NCBI GenBank assembly: GCA_002425705.1
Contig: DIMT01000008.1
Coordinates: 4,196-37,918 of the forward strand
Length of the DNA: 33,723 bases
Direction of reading: 5' to 3'
From: Firmicutes bacterium UBA5559
Lineage (GTDB): Bacteria > Bacillota > Clostridia > Peptostreptococcales > Anaerovoracaceae
The translations under genes and the position numbers were made by a program. Below are positions 7,499 through 15,117 of this stretch, piece after piece. Below the pieces are notes generated by a model, which saw only the letters and a program-made list of their open reading frames with translations, was not told where the DNA came from and ran no database searches. Position 1 is the stretch's first letter; each line of letters starts with the position of its first letter.

Positions 7499-8146
7499 TT
7501 ATTTGCTGCTCAGGTATTCCAGTGCATACCGGACGCTTTCTGCCGCATCTTCGCAGTAATAGTCAGCTCCGATTTTATCAGCCCACCGCTGGGTTACCGG
7601 CGCACCACCAATCATGGTCTTAACCTTGTCCCGCAGACCTGCTTCCTTCAACAATTCTTCGATATCTTTCTGAACGGTCATGGTGGTTGTCAGAAGCGCG
7701 CTGCTTCCAACGATATCGGCGTTGTACTCCTTTGCCTTTTCAATGAATACCCTAGCTGGAACCTCCCGGCCCAGATCGATGACTTCAATGCCGTTGGTCT
7801 TCACCAGCGAGGCTACGATTCCCTTGCCGATGTCGTGAACATCTCCTTCTACCGTGCCGATGATCATGATACCCTTTTTCGCAGACTCCGTTCCCGTCAT
7901 CTTGCTTTCGATATCCTCGGTGACTACTTTCATGACCTCAGTCGCGAAAATCAATTCCGGCAGGAATACTTCTCCCCGTCCGAAAAGATCTCCCAGATGC
8001 TTAATGCCTGCACTGAAACCTTCCGTCAGGAGCTCAACCGGGTCTACACCCATTTCTTCCCCTTTTTTCAGCACCTCTACTGCCTTGTCTTCATCCGACT
8101 CCACAATGGAATCAAAGGCTTCCTTAAACAATAATTCCTTATCCAT
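7499..8146 (-). CDS. mtbC: Dimethylamine corrinoid protein MtbC
   Basis: MtbC accepts the methyl group from MtbB on its cobalt and passes it to the next methyltransferase. The 215 residues comprise an N-terminal helical cap (about 1-85) and a B12-binding domain with DVHDIGKG; His104 is the expected lower axial ligand. GSSALLTTTM and IGGAPVTQRWAD complete the corrinoid-binding signature. The ATG at 8146 has a strong AGGAGG site. It is the first gene of the leftward locus and directly precedes mtbB, so pairing with MtbB is likely. It is a clear paralogue of the corrinoid protein at 5230-5877. The dimethylamine assignment comes from its neighbour, since corrinoid proteins of mono-, di- and trimethylamine systems look alike. 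Confidence 0.9.
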   Translation of the reverse strand: MDKELLFKEAFDSIVESDEDKAVEVLKKGEEMGVDPVELLTEGFSAGIKHLGDLFGRGEVFLPELIFATEVMKVVTEDIESKMTGTESAKKGIMIIGTVEGDVHDIGKGIVASLVKTNGIEVIDLGREVPARVFIEKAKEYNADIVGSSALLTTTMTVQKDIEELLKEAGLRDKVKTMIGGAPVTQRWADKIGADYYCEDAAESVRYALEYLSSK

Positions 8147-8371
8147 AGTTTCCTCCTACCCTATGATCAATGGTTTTAGGTTCTATTCCTATAATATCAT
8201 ACTATCCCAGCCCCTTTCGGAATGGTAGCACGTTCTTTTTATATTTTTGTACTTTTTTTTGTATTTCCACCGGACATCCCTTGCTCTTTCCCTCGATTAG
8301 TGATATTTTTAGTAATAATCATCAAAATTCTAGTTATTTTTTATTGTTATTTTATGTTTATGGAGAATCTT
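8147..8371. promoter_or_regulatory. Divergent control region between mtbC and the AraC-type regulator gene
   Basis: This AT-rich 225-base region must hold promoters for both directions. For mtbC there are -10-like TATGAT and TATTAT elements on the minus strand around 8192-8203, but no recognisable -35 hexamer. That fits a promoter needing an activator. I could not define operator repeats or a clear promoter for the regulator gene. Confidence 0.45.
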
Positions 8372-9637
8372 ATGGAAATGGAGCCCAATTTTCTACACGA
8401 AAACGACCTGTCCCCACAAATCAAGGATCGAATTTCCGCCTTCAGCCGAATCAGCGGCGTTCCGGTCTCCTACTATTCCCCGGGGGGCCAGCTGGTCTGG
8501 GAATGCCATCGGGATAAAAAGATCTGCGGTCATTTTGATATCTACACGAATCCGTCCAGCTCCTGCCGGGTCAGCCTGACTTCTGCCGGCAAGCTTTCTT
8601 CCCAACTGGGGGAGCCCTATATCTTCGTTTGTAAAGCTGGTTTTGTCAAAATTGCCATGCCCCTGATCGTTGGAAAAACTCTTCAGGGTTTCTTTCTGGC
8701 AGGACCGCTGATTATGGGAGAACTGAAGAAAAATACCATCACCAGCATTTTTCAGCTAAACAGCATCGATCCGTCGGATTATGCCTCCCTGGTCCTCTTT
8801 CTCAAGGAAATGAAGGTATTTCACCCCAAGGATGTTTCCTATCTTTCCTCGGTTTTTGGAGACGTGATCCTGGCATCGGTAACGCCAAATCCTGATTATC
8901 AACAGATTAACACCTGCTTCCGGGAGCAGCGGAAAATCAGCGAGAACCTGCAACGCTACAAAAAAGAGCAGCGGGTCATTTCCTACCCTTACCATTTGGA
9001 AAACAAGCTTCTGGAAGATGTGGCAAGCGGCAATCAGGAGGAAGCCTACCGGGATCTGGAGGAGCTTCTTCTTGAAATGTCCGTCATGGAAGCCGGAGAT
9101 ATTTCTTCGGTGAAGACCAAACTCCTTTCCGTCTGTACCATACTGATTCGAAATTCCACAGAGGGAAGCTTCATCAGCCATGAGTTATCCGACAGCTTAT
9201 ACGATAACCTGAATGCCATCAACGAAGCCGCCTCCATGGAAGAAATCGGGGGGTTGATCCAATCCCTAATCCGGGCTCTGACGGAAAACGCCGGCGGCAG
9301 CCGCTATACCGGCCATTCTCCACTGATCCGCTCCTCCCTCCAGTTCATCAATCAGCATTATCCGGATAAATTGTCCCTGACCAGCGTAGCCGCTGCTCTT
9401 CACACCAATCCCTCTTATCTTTCCATGCTCTTCAAAAAAAATCTGGGGATGACCTTCACGGAGCATCTGAACCAGACCCGGGTAGGAAAGAGCTGCAGCT
9501 TGCTGACATCCACCACCCTGTCCCTGTCGGAAATCGCTTCCCGCTGTGGCTTTGAGGACCAGAGCTACTTCTCCAAAGTCTTTAAAAAGCAGATGGGGGT
9601 TTCCCCCAAGGAATACAGAAAGAAACCAACTTTATAA
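8372..9637 (+). CDS. PocR-domain AraC-family transcriptional regulator
   Basis: This is probably the activator that switches on the methylamine locus transcribed divergently. The 421-residue protein has an N-terminal PocR-type sensory domain (about residues 10-165, with EPYIFVCKAGFVKIAMPL and a GFFLAGPL strand), a helical middle section, and a C-terminal AraC double helix-turn-helix (about 325-420) with SEIASRCGFEDQSYFSKVFK and MGVSPKEYR. The open frame extends back to 8222 with a hydrophobic, low-complexity stretch, but the ATG at 8372 has a GGAG site 6 bases upstream and none of the earlier starts does. PocR-domain regulators often sit beside corrinoid methyltransferase genes. The ligand is not shown by the sequence; methylamines or a corrinoid state are guesses. 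Confidence 0.88.
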   Translation: MEMEPNFLHENDLSPQIKDRISAFSRISGVPVSYYSPGGQLVWECHRDKKICGHFDIYTNPSSSCRVSLTSAGKLSSQLGEPYIFVCKAGFVKIAMPLIVGKTLQGFFLAGPLIMGELKKNTITSIFQLNSIDPSDYASLVLFLKEMKVFHPKDVSYLSSVFGDVILASVTPNPDYQQINTCFREQRKISENLQRYKKEQRVISYPYHLENKLLEDVASGNQEEAYRDLEELLLEMSVMEAGDISSVKTKLLSVCTILIRNSTEGSFISHELSDSLYDNLNAINEAASMEEIGGLIQSLIRALTENAGGSRYTGHSPLIRSSLQFINQHYPDKLSLTSVAAALHTNPSYLSMLFKKNLGMTFTEHLNQTRVGKSCSLLTSTTLSLSEIASRCGFEDQSYFSKVFKKQMGVSPKEYRKKPTL

Positions 9638-9670
9638 ACAGGTCTGCCAGTTGGTTTGTTTTCAATCCGA

Positions 9671-9720
9671 AAAAAGCCCCAGTAAAACAAGGAATGCCTT
9701 GAAATTACTGGGGTTTTATT
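9671..9720. terminator. Bidirectional terminator between convergent genes
   Basis: CCCCAGTAA (9677-9685) pairs perfectly with 9705-9713, and an inner CAAGG/CCTTG stem (9688-9692, 9697-9701) extends the hairpin. TTTT follows on the plus strand and, through AAAAA at 9671-9675, a T-run follows on the minus strand. It ends both the plus-strand araC-type gene (stop 9637) and the minus-strand phosphofructokinase gene (stop 9762). Confidence 0.88.
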
Positions 9721-9761
9721 CTTCTTATGTCATTTAAGAACCCACCAATCAGCAGAACAGC

Positions 9762-11012
9762 TTATACCGTTGGTTTGACGTACTTCAGGTTGGCATGACG
9801 GGGCAGGCCATTGACGGTGGGATATTCGTTCTTGCCCTGAATCAGGGGTGTTGCATAATCGATGAAGGGCTTCAATAGGCCGTTTCCGGTTTCATTGATC
9901 CACTCCAGGGGTACTTTCTTTTCCTTGTTGGCTACTTTTTCAAGGTCAACCAGGATGGTTCTGCACTCATACACTCCGTCGTTATAGACTCTTTCAAAGC
10001 CTACCATCTTGTCGGTGATGCCGGAGACCGCGGCATTAACCGCTTCCTTGCCGGCGCTGTAGGATTCGTTGACATCGTTTTCCGATCCTACGTGGGCAGC
10101 GCACCGCTGCAGAAGGCTGAACTCGATGCCTCGAACCCGAGCATCCACTCTTGCTCCCGCATAACTGGCCAGATTGGGAGCCAGGCCACCCATTCGGATG
10201 TGACCAAAGGCGTCCTTGTCCTTTTCGGTATCGGTGAAGTAGGAAGAAATGTAAACCCCATCCTTGTCCTTGATGCCTTCGGATACGGCTACCATGACGT
10301 CTTTTCGAACAGCCAGCACTTCCTTGATGTCCCGGATGAACTTTTCCAGATCAAAGGGAACTTCCGGCAGATAGATCAACTCGGGGCCACATCCCTGAGC
10401 GGAGGCCAGAGCGGACGCAGCAGTCAGCCAGCCAGCATTTCTGCCCATAACCTCTATGACCGTAACGGAGCCTTCCCCATAAACAGCGGCATCCCGGTAA
10501 ACTTCCATGCAGGTAGTAGCTACATATTTGGCTGCGCTGCCGTACCCCGGGCAGTGATCCGTCATATCCAGATCGTTGTCGATGGTCTTGGGAATACCCA
10601 TGACCCGGCACTCGTATCCATGCTTCAGCAGGAACTTGCTGATCTTATTGCAGGTGTCCATGGAGTCATTTCCACCGTTGTAGAAGAAATACCGAATATC
10701 ATATTTCTTGAAAATCTCCAGGATTCTCTTGTAATCCGTATCGTCCTTATCCGGATCTGCCAGCTTGTATCGGCAAGATCCCAACGCAGAAGACGGGGTG
10801 TGGAGCAACAGGTGAAGCTCGTCCCGATCCTCCTGATCCAGGTCATACAGTCGGTCCTCCAGCAGCCCCTTGATGCCGTTGGCCATGCCATAGACCTTGG
10901 TGATGCATTCTTCATCCAGTGCGGTTTCGATTGCTCCCAGCGCACTGGCATTGATAACCGAAGTCGGCCCCCCTGATTGGCCGATGACGCAGGCCCCTCT
11001 TAATTTTTCCAT
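9762..11012 (-). CDS. pfp: 6-phosphofructokinase, PPi-dependent type
   Basis: The enzyme phosphorylates fructose 6-phosphate to fructose 1,6-bisphosphate, probably with pyrophosphate as donor and reversibly. The 416-residue protein has GQSGGPTSVINAS at the N terminus, GGNDS with Asp116 where ATP enzymes have Gly104 (E. coli numbering), and PKTIDND with Lys142 where ATP enzymes have Gly124. This Asp/Lys pair is the accepted marker of PPi preference. The nucleotide-site first residue is Asn rather than the usual Asp (GGN instead of GGD), a small oddity. It is last in a minus-strand operon with an aminotransferase, ahcY and a lipoprotein gene, 85 bases after the aminotransferase with small hairpins in the gap. 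Its substrate could come from the adjacent inositol pathway if the transaldolase there makes fructose 6-phosphate. Confidence 0.9.
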   Translation of the reverse strand: MEKLRGACVIGQSGGPTSVINASALGAIETALDEECITKVYGMANGIKGLLEDRLYDLDQEDRDELHLLLHTPSSALGSCRYKLADPDKDDTDYKRILEIFKKYDIRYFFYNGGNDSMDTCNKISKFLLKHGYECRVMGIPKTIDNDLDMTDHCPGYGSAAKYVATTCMEVYRDAAVYGEGSVTVIEVMGRNAGWLTAASALASAQGCGPELIYLPEVPFDLEKFIRDIKEVLAVRKDVMVAVSEGIKDKDGVYISSYFTDTEKDKDAFGHIRMGGLAPNLASYAGARVDARVRGIEFSLLQRCAAHVGSENDVNESYSAGKEAVNAAVSGITDKMVGFERVYNDGVYECRTILVDLEKVANKEKKVPLEWINETGNGLLKPFIDYATPLIQGKNEYPTVNGLPRHANLKYVKPTV

Positions 11013-11097
11013 GTTTGTTTCTCCTTTTCCTCTAAAATTCCTTTTAAACCGCAGTGCGGTGATCTATAACTCACCTGCCGGCATAACCGGGCGGAGG

Positions 11098-12285
11098 TTA
11101 TTCCTTTAAATATTCCGTTGTAATCTCTCCCAGGATCTTCATCCCTTCCCGGATCTTGTCCGGATCCATGTTGGAGAAGTTGAGCCTCAGCTCCCGGTGC
11201 CGATCGGCTGCCGGATAAAAGGACGTCCCCGGAATAAAGGAGACCTTTCGTTTCTGGGCCCGAATGAGCAGTTCCCTGGAATCCTTCCCTTCCGGCAGAG
11301 AAACCCATATAAAGAGGCCTCCCTTGGGATTGGTGTAAGAAATGGAATCCGGAAAATGCTCCCGGAGCATTTGGATCATGATGTCCTTCCGCTCAAGGTA
11401 CATTGCGGTAATCCCCCGGATATGATTATCCAGGCTGTAGTGGTCCAGATAATAAGCCATCTGCCGCTGAGCAATGGAGGAGGTGGACAGGTCCGCTGCG
11501 TTTTTCAGGATCAGGATTTTTTCCATGATGGTCTTTGGCGCACAGACCCAGGCTACCCGAAGTCCCGGACAGAAGGTCTTGGAGAAGGTTCCCAGATAAA
11601 GAACCTGACCCCGCGCATCAAGTGCTGCCAAGGGCGTTTCCAGTTCTTCCCCGAAGGAAAGCTCCGCATAAGCCCCATCCTCCACCACGGGAATATCGTA
11701 GTCCCGGATGAAAGTCATAAATTCCTTTCTCCGCTCCAGGCTCCAGCTGCGGCCGGTTGGGTTCTGATGATCCGGATTGACATAAATCATCCGGATCCGG
11801 TCTCCATACCGCTCTACTTCTGCCTTCAGGCTTTCCATGGAAATTCCCTGGTCATCGATTTCCACCGCTGCCAGCGTAGCTTCGTGGGCCCGAAGGGCAT
11901 TAACAGCCCCCAGATAGGAAGGATTCTCAAACAGAACCACATCCCCTTTGTTGATAAACATCATGCCGCACATGTCCAAACCCTGCTGGGATCCGCTGGT
12001 GATGATGATTTCTTCAAGATTATAACGGAGATTGAACTTTTCTGCAAGTCGGTTTCCGATGATTTCCCGGAGTCTTATATAACCGCTGGTGGACCCGTAG
12101 CTCAGGGCTTCTTTACCCGATTCTTCCATCACATGGTCAAAGGACTCCCGGATGGCCTCCAGGGGATAAGTCTCCGGCGACGGAAAGCCGGCAGAAAAGG
12201 AAATCATGTCCGGTGTCTCAATGACTTCAAAGGCATTGAGCAGGGATTTGTCGGACAAAGCTTCAATTCTGGATGCGTACCGCAT
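11098..12285 (-). CDS. PLP-dependent aminotransferase (class I/II, LysN/MocR-like)
   Basis: This cytosolic fold-type I aminotransferase of 395 residues resembles 2-aminoadipate/aromatic aminotransferases. Visible features are the PLP-ring contact region ITSGSQQGLD (about 96-105), NPDHQNPTG (Asn/Asp region near 170-178), and the Schiff-base lysine Lys236 in GTFSKTFCPGLR. No helix-turn-helix domain is present, so it is an enzyme, not a MocR regulator. The start ATG follows the ahcY stop after one base, with GGGAGGG inside the end of ahcY, so translation is coupled. The amino donor cannot be read from the sequence; pairing with ahcY might suggest a role in sulfur amino acid or methyl-cycle metabolism, but that is conjecture. 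Confidence 0.85.
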   Translation of the reverse strand: MRYASRIEALSDKSLLNAFEVIETPDMISFSAGFPSPETYPLEAIRESFDHVMEESGKEALSYGSTSGYIRLREIIGNRLAEKFNLRYNLEEIIITSGSQQGLDMCGMMFINKGDVVLFENPSYLGAVNALRAHEATLAAVEIDDQGISMESLKAEVERYGDRIRMIYVNPDHQNPTGRSWSLERRKEFMTFIRDYDIPVVEDGAYAELSFGEELETPLAALDARGQVLYLGTFSKTFCPGLRVAWVCAPKTIMEKILILKNAADLSTSSIAQRQMAYYLDHYSLDNHIRGITAMYLERKDIMIQMLREHFPDSISYTNPKGGLFIWVSLPEGKDSRELLIRAQKRKVSFIPGTSFYPAADRHRELRLNFSNMDPDKIREGMKILGEITTEYLKE

Positions 12286-12286
12286 A

Positions 12287-13537
12287 TTAACCCTCCCAGC
12301 TATTGAGATATTTTTCCTGATCCGGAGTCAGCCGGTCGATGGCGATTCCCCAGCTGGCCAGCTTCCGCTCCGCCACGATTCCATCGATTTCAGCGGATAC
12401 ATCGATGACCTTGTTTTCCAGATGTTTATAGTTGTCTTTCACATACAGAGCGGACAGGCACTGGACGGCAAAGCTCATATCCATGATTTCTGCCGGATGG
12501 CCATCCGCAGCAGCGATATTGACCAGACGGCCTTCTGCAAGGATGTTCAGCCATCGGCCGTTCTTCAGCCGATATCCCATCACATTGCGCCGCATTTCCT
12601 TCTTTTCCAGGGCTGCTTCCTCGATGGCCAGCATGTCCACTTCCACGTTGAAATGTCCCGCATTGCAAAGAATCGCGCCGTCCTTCATCGCCATCATATG
12701 CTCCAGGCTGATGGTCCGGATGCATCCGGTAGCCGTAACAAAGATGTCACCGAAAGGTGCCGCCTGATCCATGGTCATCACATCGTAGCCGTCCATTTTT
12801 GCCTCAATGGCTTTTACCGGATCGATTTCCGTAACGATGACCCGGGCCCCCAGGGCCGCGGCCCGCATAGCGATTCCCCGGCTGCACCATCCGTATCCAC
12901 CCACCACCACCGTCTTACCGGCAATGATCAGGTTGGTGTTTCTCATGATGCTGTCCCAGACCGACTGGCCGGTACCATAACGATTGTCAAAAAGATGCTT
13001 GCACTGGGCATCGTTGACCGCCACCATAGGGAACTTCAGGATACCCTCCCGTTCCATGGCCTTGAGACGAATAACACCGGTGGTAGTTTCTTCACATCCC
13101 CCCAGCACTTCCGAACCCAAATCCGGTCTTCGGTGGTGGATCAGCCCCACAAGATCCCCTCCATCGTCGATGATGAGGTGGGGCTTGTGTTCCAGGGTCA
13201 GTTCGATATGGCGGTCATACTGTTCCTGAGTAGCTCCGTGAATGGCATAAATCTTCATTCCGGCGGCAGCCAGCGCCGCCGCCACATCGTCCTGAGTAGA
13301 CAGGACATTGCTGCCGGTCACCGCCATATCTGCACCGCCGGCGGCCAGGACTTCACAAAGGTAGGCGGTTTTCGCCTCCATATGGACGGAAAGGGAGACC
13401 CGAAGCCCTTCAAATGGCCTGGTTTCGCGGAATTCCTTTTCCAGACCGGAAAGAAGGGGCATATGCTTCTTTACCCAGTCGATTTTTTGTCGCCCGGAGA
13501 CTGCCAGTCCGATGTCTTTGATTTCATTCTGAATCAT
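12287..13537 (-). CDS. ahcY: S-adenosylhomocysteinase
   Basis: AhcY hydrolyses S-adenosylhomocysteine, the product of SAM-dependent methylation, to adenosine and homocysteine, using a bound NAD. The 416-residue protein has GGCEETTTGV, the NDAQCKHLFDNRYGTGQS block with its catalytic Lys and Asp region, and a Rossmann loop VVGGYGWCSRG for NAD. NAGHFNVE supplies the adenosine-site His. It lacks the long C-terminal KPDHYRY-type tail of eukaryotic enzymes and ends LTPDQEKYLNSWEG, as in the short thermophile/archaeal-type bacterial forms. It starts 5 bases after the GerMN lipoprotein gene, with a GGGAG site, and is coupled to the following aminotransferase. Confidence 0.95.
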   Translation of the reverse strand: MIQNEIKDIGLAVSGRQKIDWVKKHMPLLSGLEKEFRETRPFEGLRVSLSVHMEAKTAYLCEVLAAGGADMAVTGSNVLSTQDDVAAALAAAGMKIYAIHGATQEQYDRHIELTLEHKPHLIIDDGGDLVGLIHHRRPDLGSEVLGGCEETTTGVIRLKAMEREGILKFPMVAVNDAQCKHLFDNRYGTGQSVWDSIMRNTNLIIAGKTVVVGGYGWCSRGIAMRAAALGARVIVTEIDPVKAIEAKMDGYDVMTMDQAAPFGDIFVTATGCIRTISLEHMMAMKDGAILCNAGHFNVEVDMLAIEEAALEKKEMRRNVMGYRLKNGRWLNILAEGRLVNIAAADGHPAEIMDMSFAVQCLSALYVKDNYKHLENKVIDVSAEIDGIVAERKLASWGIAIDRLTPDQEKYLNSWEG

Positions 13538-13542
13538 GTTAT

Positions 13543-14121
13543 TTATTCTCCCTGTAAGTTGAAAATACCTTCTGTAAATGGTTCTTCTGCTCCAAAATGG
13601 CCCATCAGGCTTTCCACCACGGATCCATCAACCAGGAACTGGACTTGCTGGATTTCCGGGAAACTGGCCCGGAGGGACTCGACGATCTGACTGATGACAT
13701 AGGCTTCTGCCAGTGATCCGTTATTCAGCCCCTGGCTGGAGAGATCCACGATAGCGGTCCCGTCATCCACCACCACATCATGTACCTGAATGTTATCATC
13801 GATCAGGGTTGCAGCCGGCGAAATGCCCTCTGGAATCTCCCTCAAAGCGGAATCCACCAGTTGAAAATACTGCCGGCCTTCCTGGGCGGACAAAGGAACA
13901 TCCCGGACCTCCACCAGCTTGGGCAGGGTCTCATCCCCGGTTTCCACATAGCCGGTATGGGCAAAATACAAGGTCACCGAATATTCCTTTTCCCCTGGCA
14001 TGGGCTCTGTCGGCTCTCCCGGGACCTCTGCCAGGCCGCAGCCGGCAGCCAGCACCATGATTCCGATCAGGGTCATGACCATAAAAATAGCCTTGAACCT
14101 GTGTTTTCTCATTTTTTTCAT
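13543..14121 (-). CDS. GerMN-domain lipoprotein
   Basis: This 192-residue exported lipoprotein has a positively charged start (KKMRKHRFK), a hydrophobic segment and the lipobox LAAGC with Cys28 as the lipidated residue. The remainder is one GerMN domain: YFAHTGYVE strand, RGVPLS-like VRDVPLSAQEG and a DLSSQGLNNGS segment typical of the family. GerMN domains occur in the spore-germination lipoprotein GerM and in LpqB-like proteins, but the domain is also widespread outside sporulation, so germination is not certain. It is the first gene of the operon, preceded by an extended -10 promoter. The start at 14121 was chosen over the internal Met at 14112 because of the purine-rich GGAAG/AAGGAG upstream. 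Confidence 0.85.
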   Translation of the reverse strand: MKKMRKHRFKAIFMVMTLIGIMVLAAGCGLAEVPGEPTEPMPGEKEYSVTLYFAHTGYVETGDETLPKLVEVRDVPLSAQEGRQYFQLVDSALREIPEGISPAATLIDDNIQVHDVVVDDGTAIVDLSSQGLNNGSLAEAYVISQIVESLRASFPEIQQVQFLVDGSVVESLMGHFGAEEPFTEGIFNLQGE

Positions 14122-14158
14122 CTGCTTCCAGTCTCCTTCCTACTGCACTGATAACAGC

Positions 14159-14167
14159 ATTATACCA
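14159..14167 (-). promoter_or_regulatory. Extended -10 promoter of the gerMN-ahcY-aminotransferase-pfp operon
   Basis: The minus strand reads TGGTATAAT, a perfect -10 with the extended TG motif, 38 bases upstream of the lipoprotein start. No good -35 is present, as expected for extended -10 promoters. It separates this operon from iolB, whose stop is 53 bases upstream. Confidence 0.65.
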
Positions 14168-14219
14168 TTTCCTGCCGGAAGGTTCCCACCATTTTCACAG
14201 GGATGGAACAATTTTTCTC

Positions 14220-15008
14220 TTATTTGGGCTCCCAGATATCCGGATTTTCTTCCAGCAGCCATTCGTGGGCTGGATCGTTGACCCGGGAAGTCCACGGGTT
14301 GTTGTCGTAATGGCGAATCATCCAGGTATAGTGCATGGCATAGCCGGGGGCAGTGACCTGGGGATGGGTGGGCCCTCCCGGAATGCAAAGGGCGCTGTTG
14401 TTTACTATCTTGTAGACATCGTCGCCGATAAAGCCGGCGCCGAAGCCCTGGGGCCGGTCAAACCGGTAATAGTAGACCTCCGGCTGATCATGGCCATGGG
14501 GAATGTAGCTGGACCATTTGCCAGGTGCATTGATGACTTCTCCGATGACCATATTGGAATAGGGGGCGTTGCTGTAGTCAAAAATAGTCCGAACTACCCG
14601 CTTGGCCGTGTCCCCCCATACGTTATTTCCAAAGATGTCCGAACGACAGTCCTCTGCCCGATAGAACCGGGAAGGAAAGTTTCTTTCATTGGTCGTCTTT
14701 TGAATCAGCACTTCGGCATCGGTTCCTGCGGTCAGGGAAACCTCGACACCGGCAGCCACATGAAGGAGCGTCGGATTTTCATCAAAGAGGGAAGTTCTTT
14801 TTGACTTTTCCTGATTTCCTTCCCACCGGAAGGTTACTTCCCCATCATAAAGCAGAAAAGCGCTTTCCTTGGCCTCATCCTTAAAGTTTACGGTTTCCCC
14901 GGCTTCCAGCTTATAGATGCCGGAATCCATCAGCATTTCTGCGGTGATTCCCTCCATGGAGGTGATTTCATTGTATCCTTTGCTTATTGATTTTAACTCT
15001 ACTAGCAT
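14220..15008 (-). CDS. iolB: 5-deoxy-glucuronate isomerase IolB
   Basis: IolB isomerises 5-deoxy-D-glucuronate to 2-deoxy-5-keto-D-gluconate in inositol breakdown. The 262-residue bicupin matches the family length (about 270). The metal-binding cupin region is visible as SSYIPHGHDQPEVYYYRF with its His/Glu ligands, followed by FGAGFIGDD and IPGGPTHPQVTAPGYAMHYTW, all strongly conserved in IolB. It is the last gene of the inositol operon, separated from the transaldolase gene by a terminator-like hairpin, so its expression may be lower or regulated. AAGGAAGG before the ATG at 15008 is a good ribosome site. Its presence shows the operon follows the Bacillus-type route up to 2-deoxy-5-keto-gluconate. 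Confidence 0.95.
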   Translation of the reverse strand: MLVELKSISKGYNEITSMEGITAEMLMDSGIYKLEAGETVNFKDEAKESAFLLYDGEVTFRWEGNQEKSKRTSLFDENPTLLHVAAGVEVSLTAGTDAEVLIQKTTNERNFPSRFYRAEDCRSDIFGNNVWGDTAKRVVRTIFDYSNAPYSNMVIGEVINAPGKWSSYIPHGHDQPEVYYYRFDRPQGFGAGFIGDDVYKIVNNSALCIPGGPTHPQVTAPGYAMHYTWMIRHYDNNPWTSRVNDPAHEWLLEENPDIWEPK

Positions 15009-15048
15009 CGTAAGCCTTCCTTTCCTTTTACCGGTAATGTTCTGCTGT

Positions 15049-15103
15049 AAAAAAGAACCCGGGGGCAGGACCTGCAGAAGGCAGGCCTCATCCCGACGGG
15101 TTC
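15049..15103 (-). terminator. Terminator or attenuator between the transaldolase gene and iolB
   Basis: On the minus strand GAACCCG (15103-15097) pairs with CGGGTTC (15061-15055), followed directly by TTTTTT (15054-15049). An inner CCTGC/GCAGG stem lies in the loop. It starts 14 bases after the transaldolase stop. iolB begins 40 bases further on without an evident promoter, so this probably causes partial termination. Confidence 0.78.
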
Positions 15104-15117
15104 CGATGTGTCATATC

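Noticed and set aside
6170..8134. 654-codon open frame on the plus strand opposite mtbB and mtbC
   Set aside because: Rich in His, Arg and Phe with no domain pattern; a shadow of strongly biased coding on the minus strand.
8222..8371. Fifty-residue hydrophobic N terminus on the AraC-type regulator, suggesting a membrane sensor
   Set aside because: No ribosome site at any upstream start, AT-rich promoter composition, and a good site before 8372.
11013..11097. Terminator between the aminotransferase and phosphofructokinase genes
   Set aside because: Small stems such as CCGCA/TGCGG are present, but the following TTTAAAA is too short a T-run to support termination.
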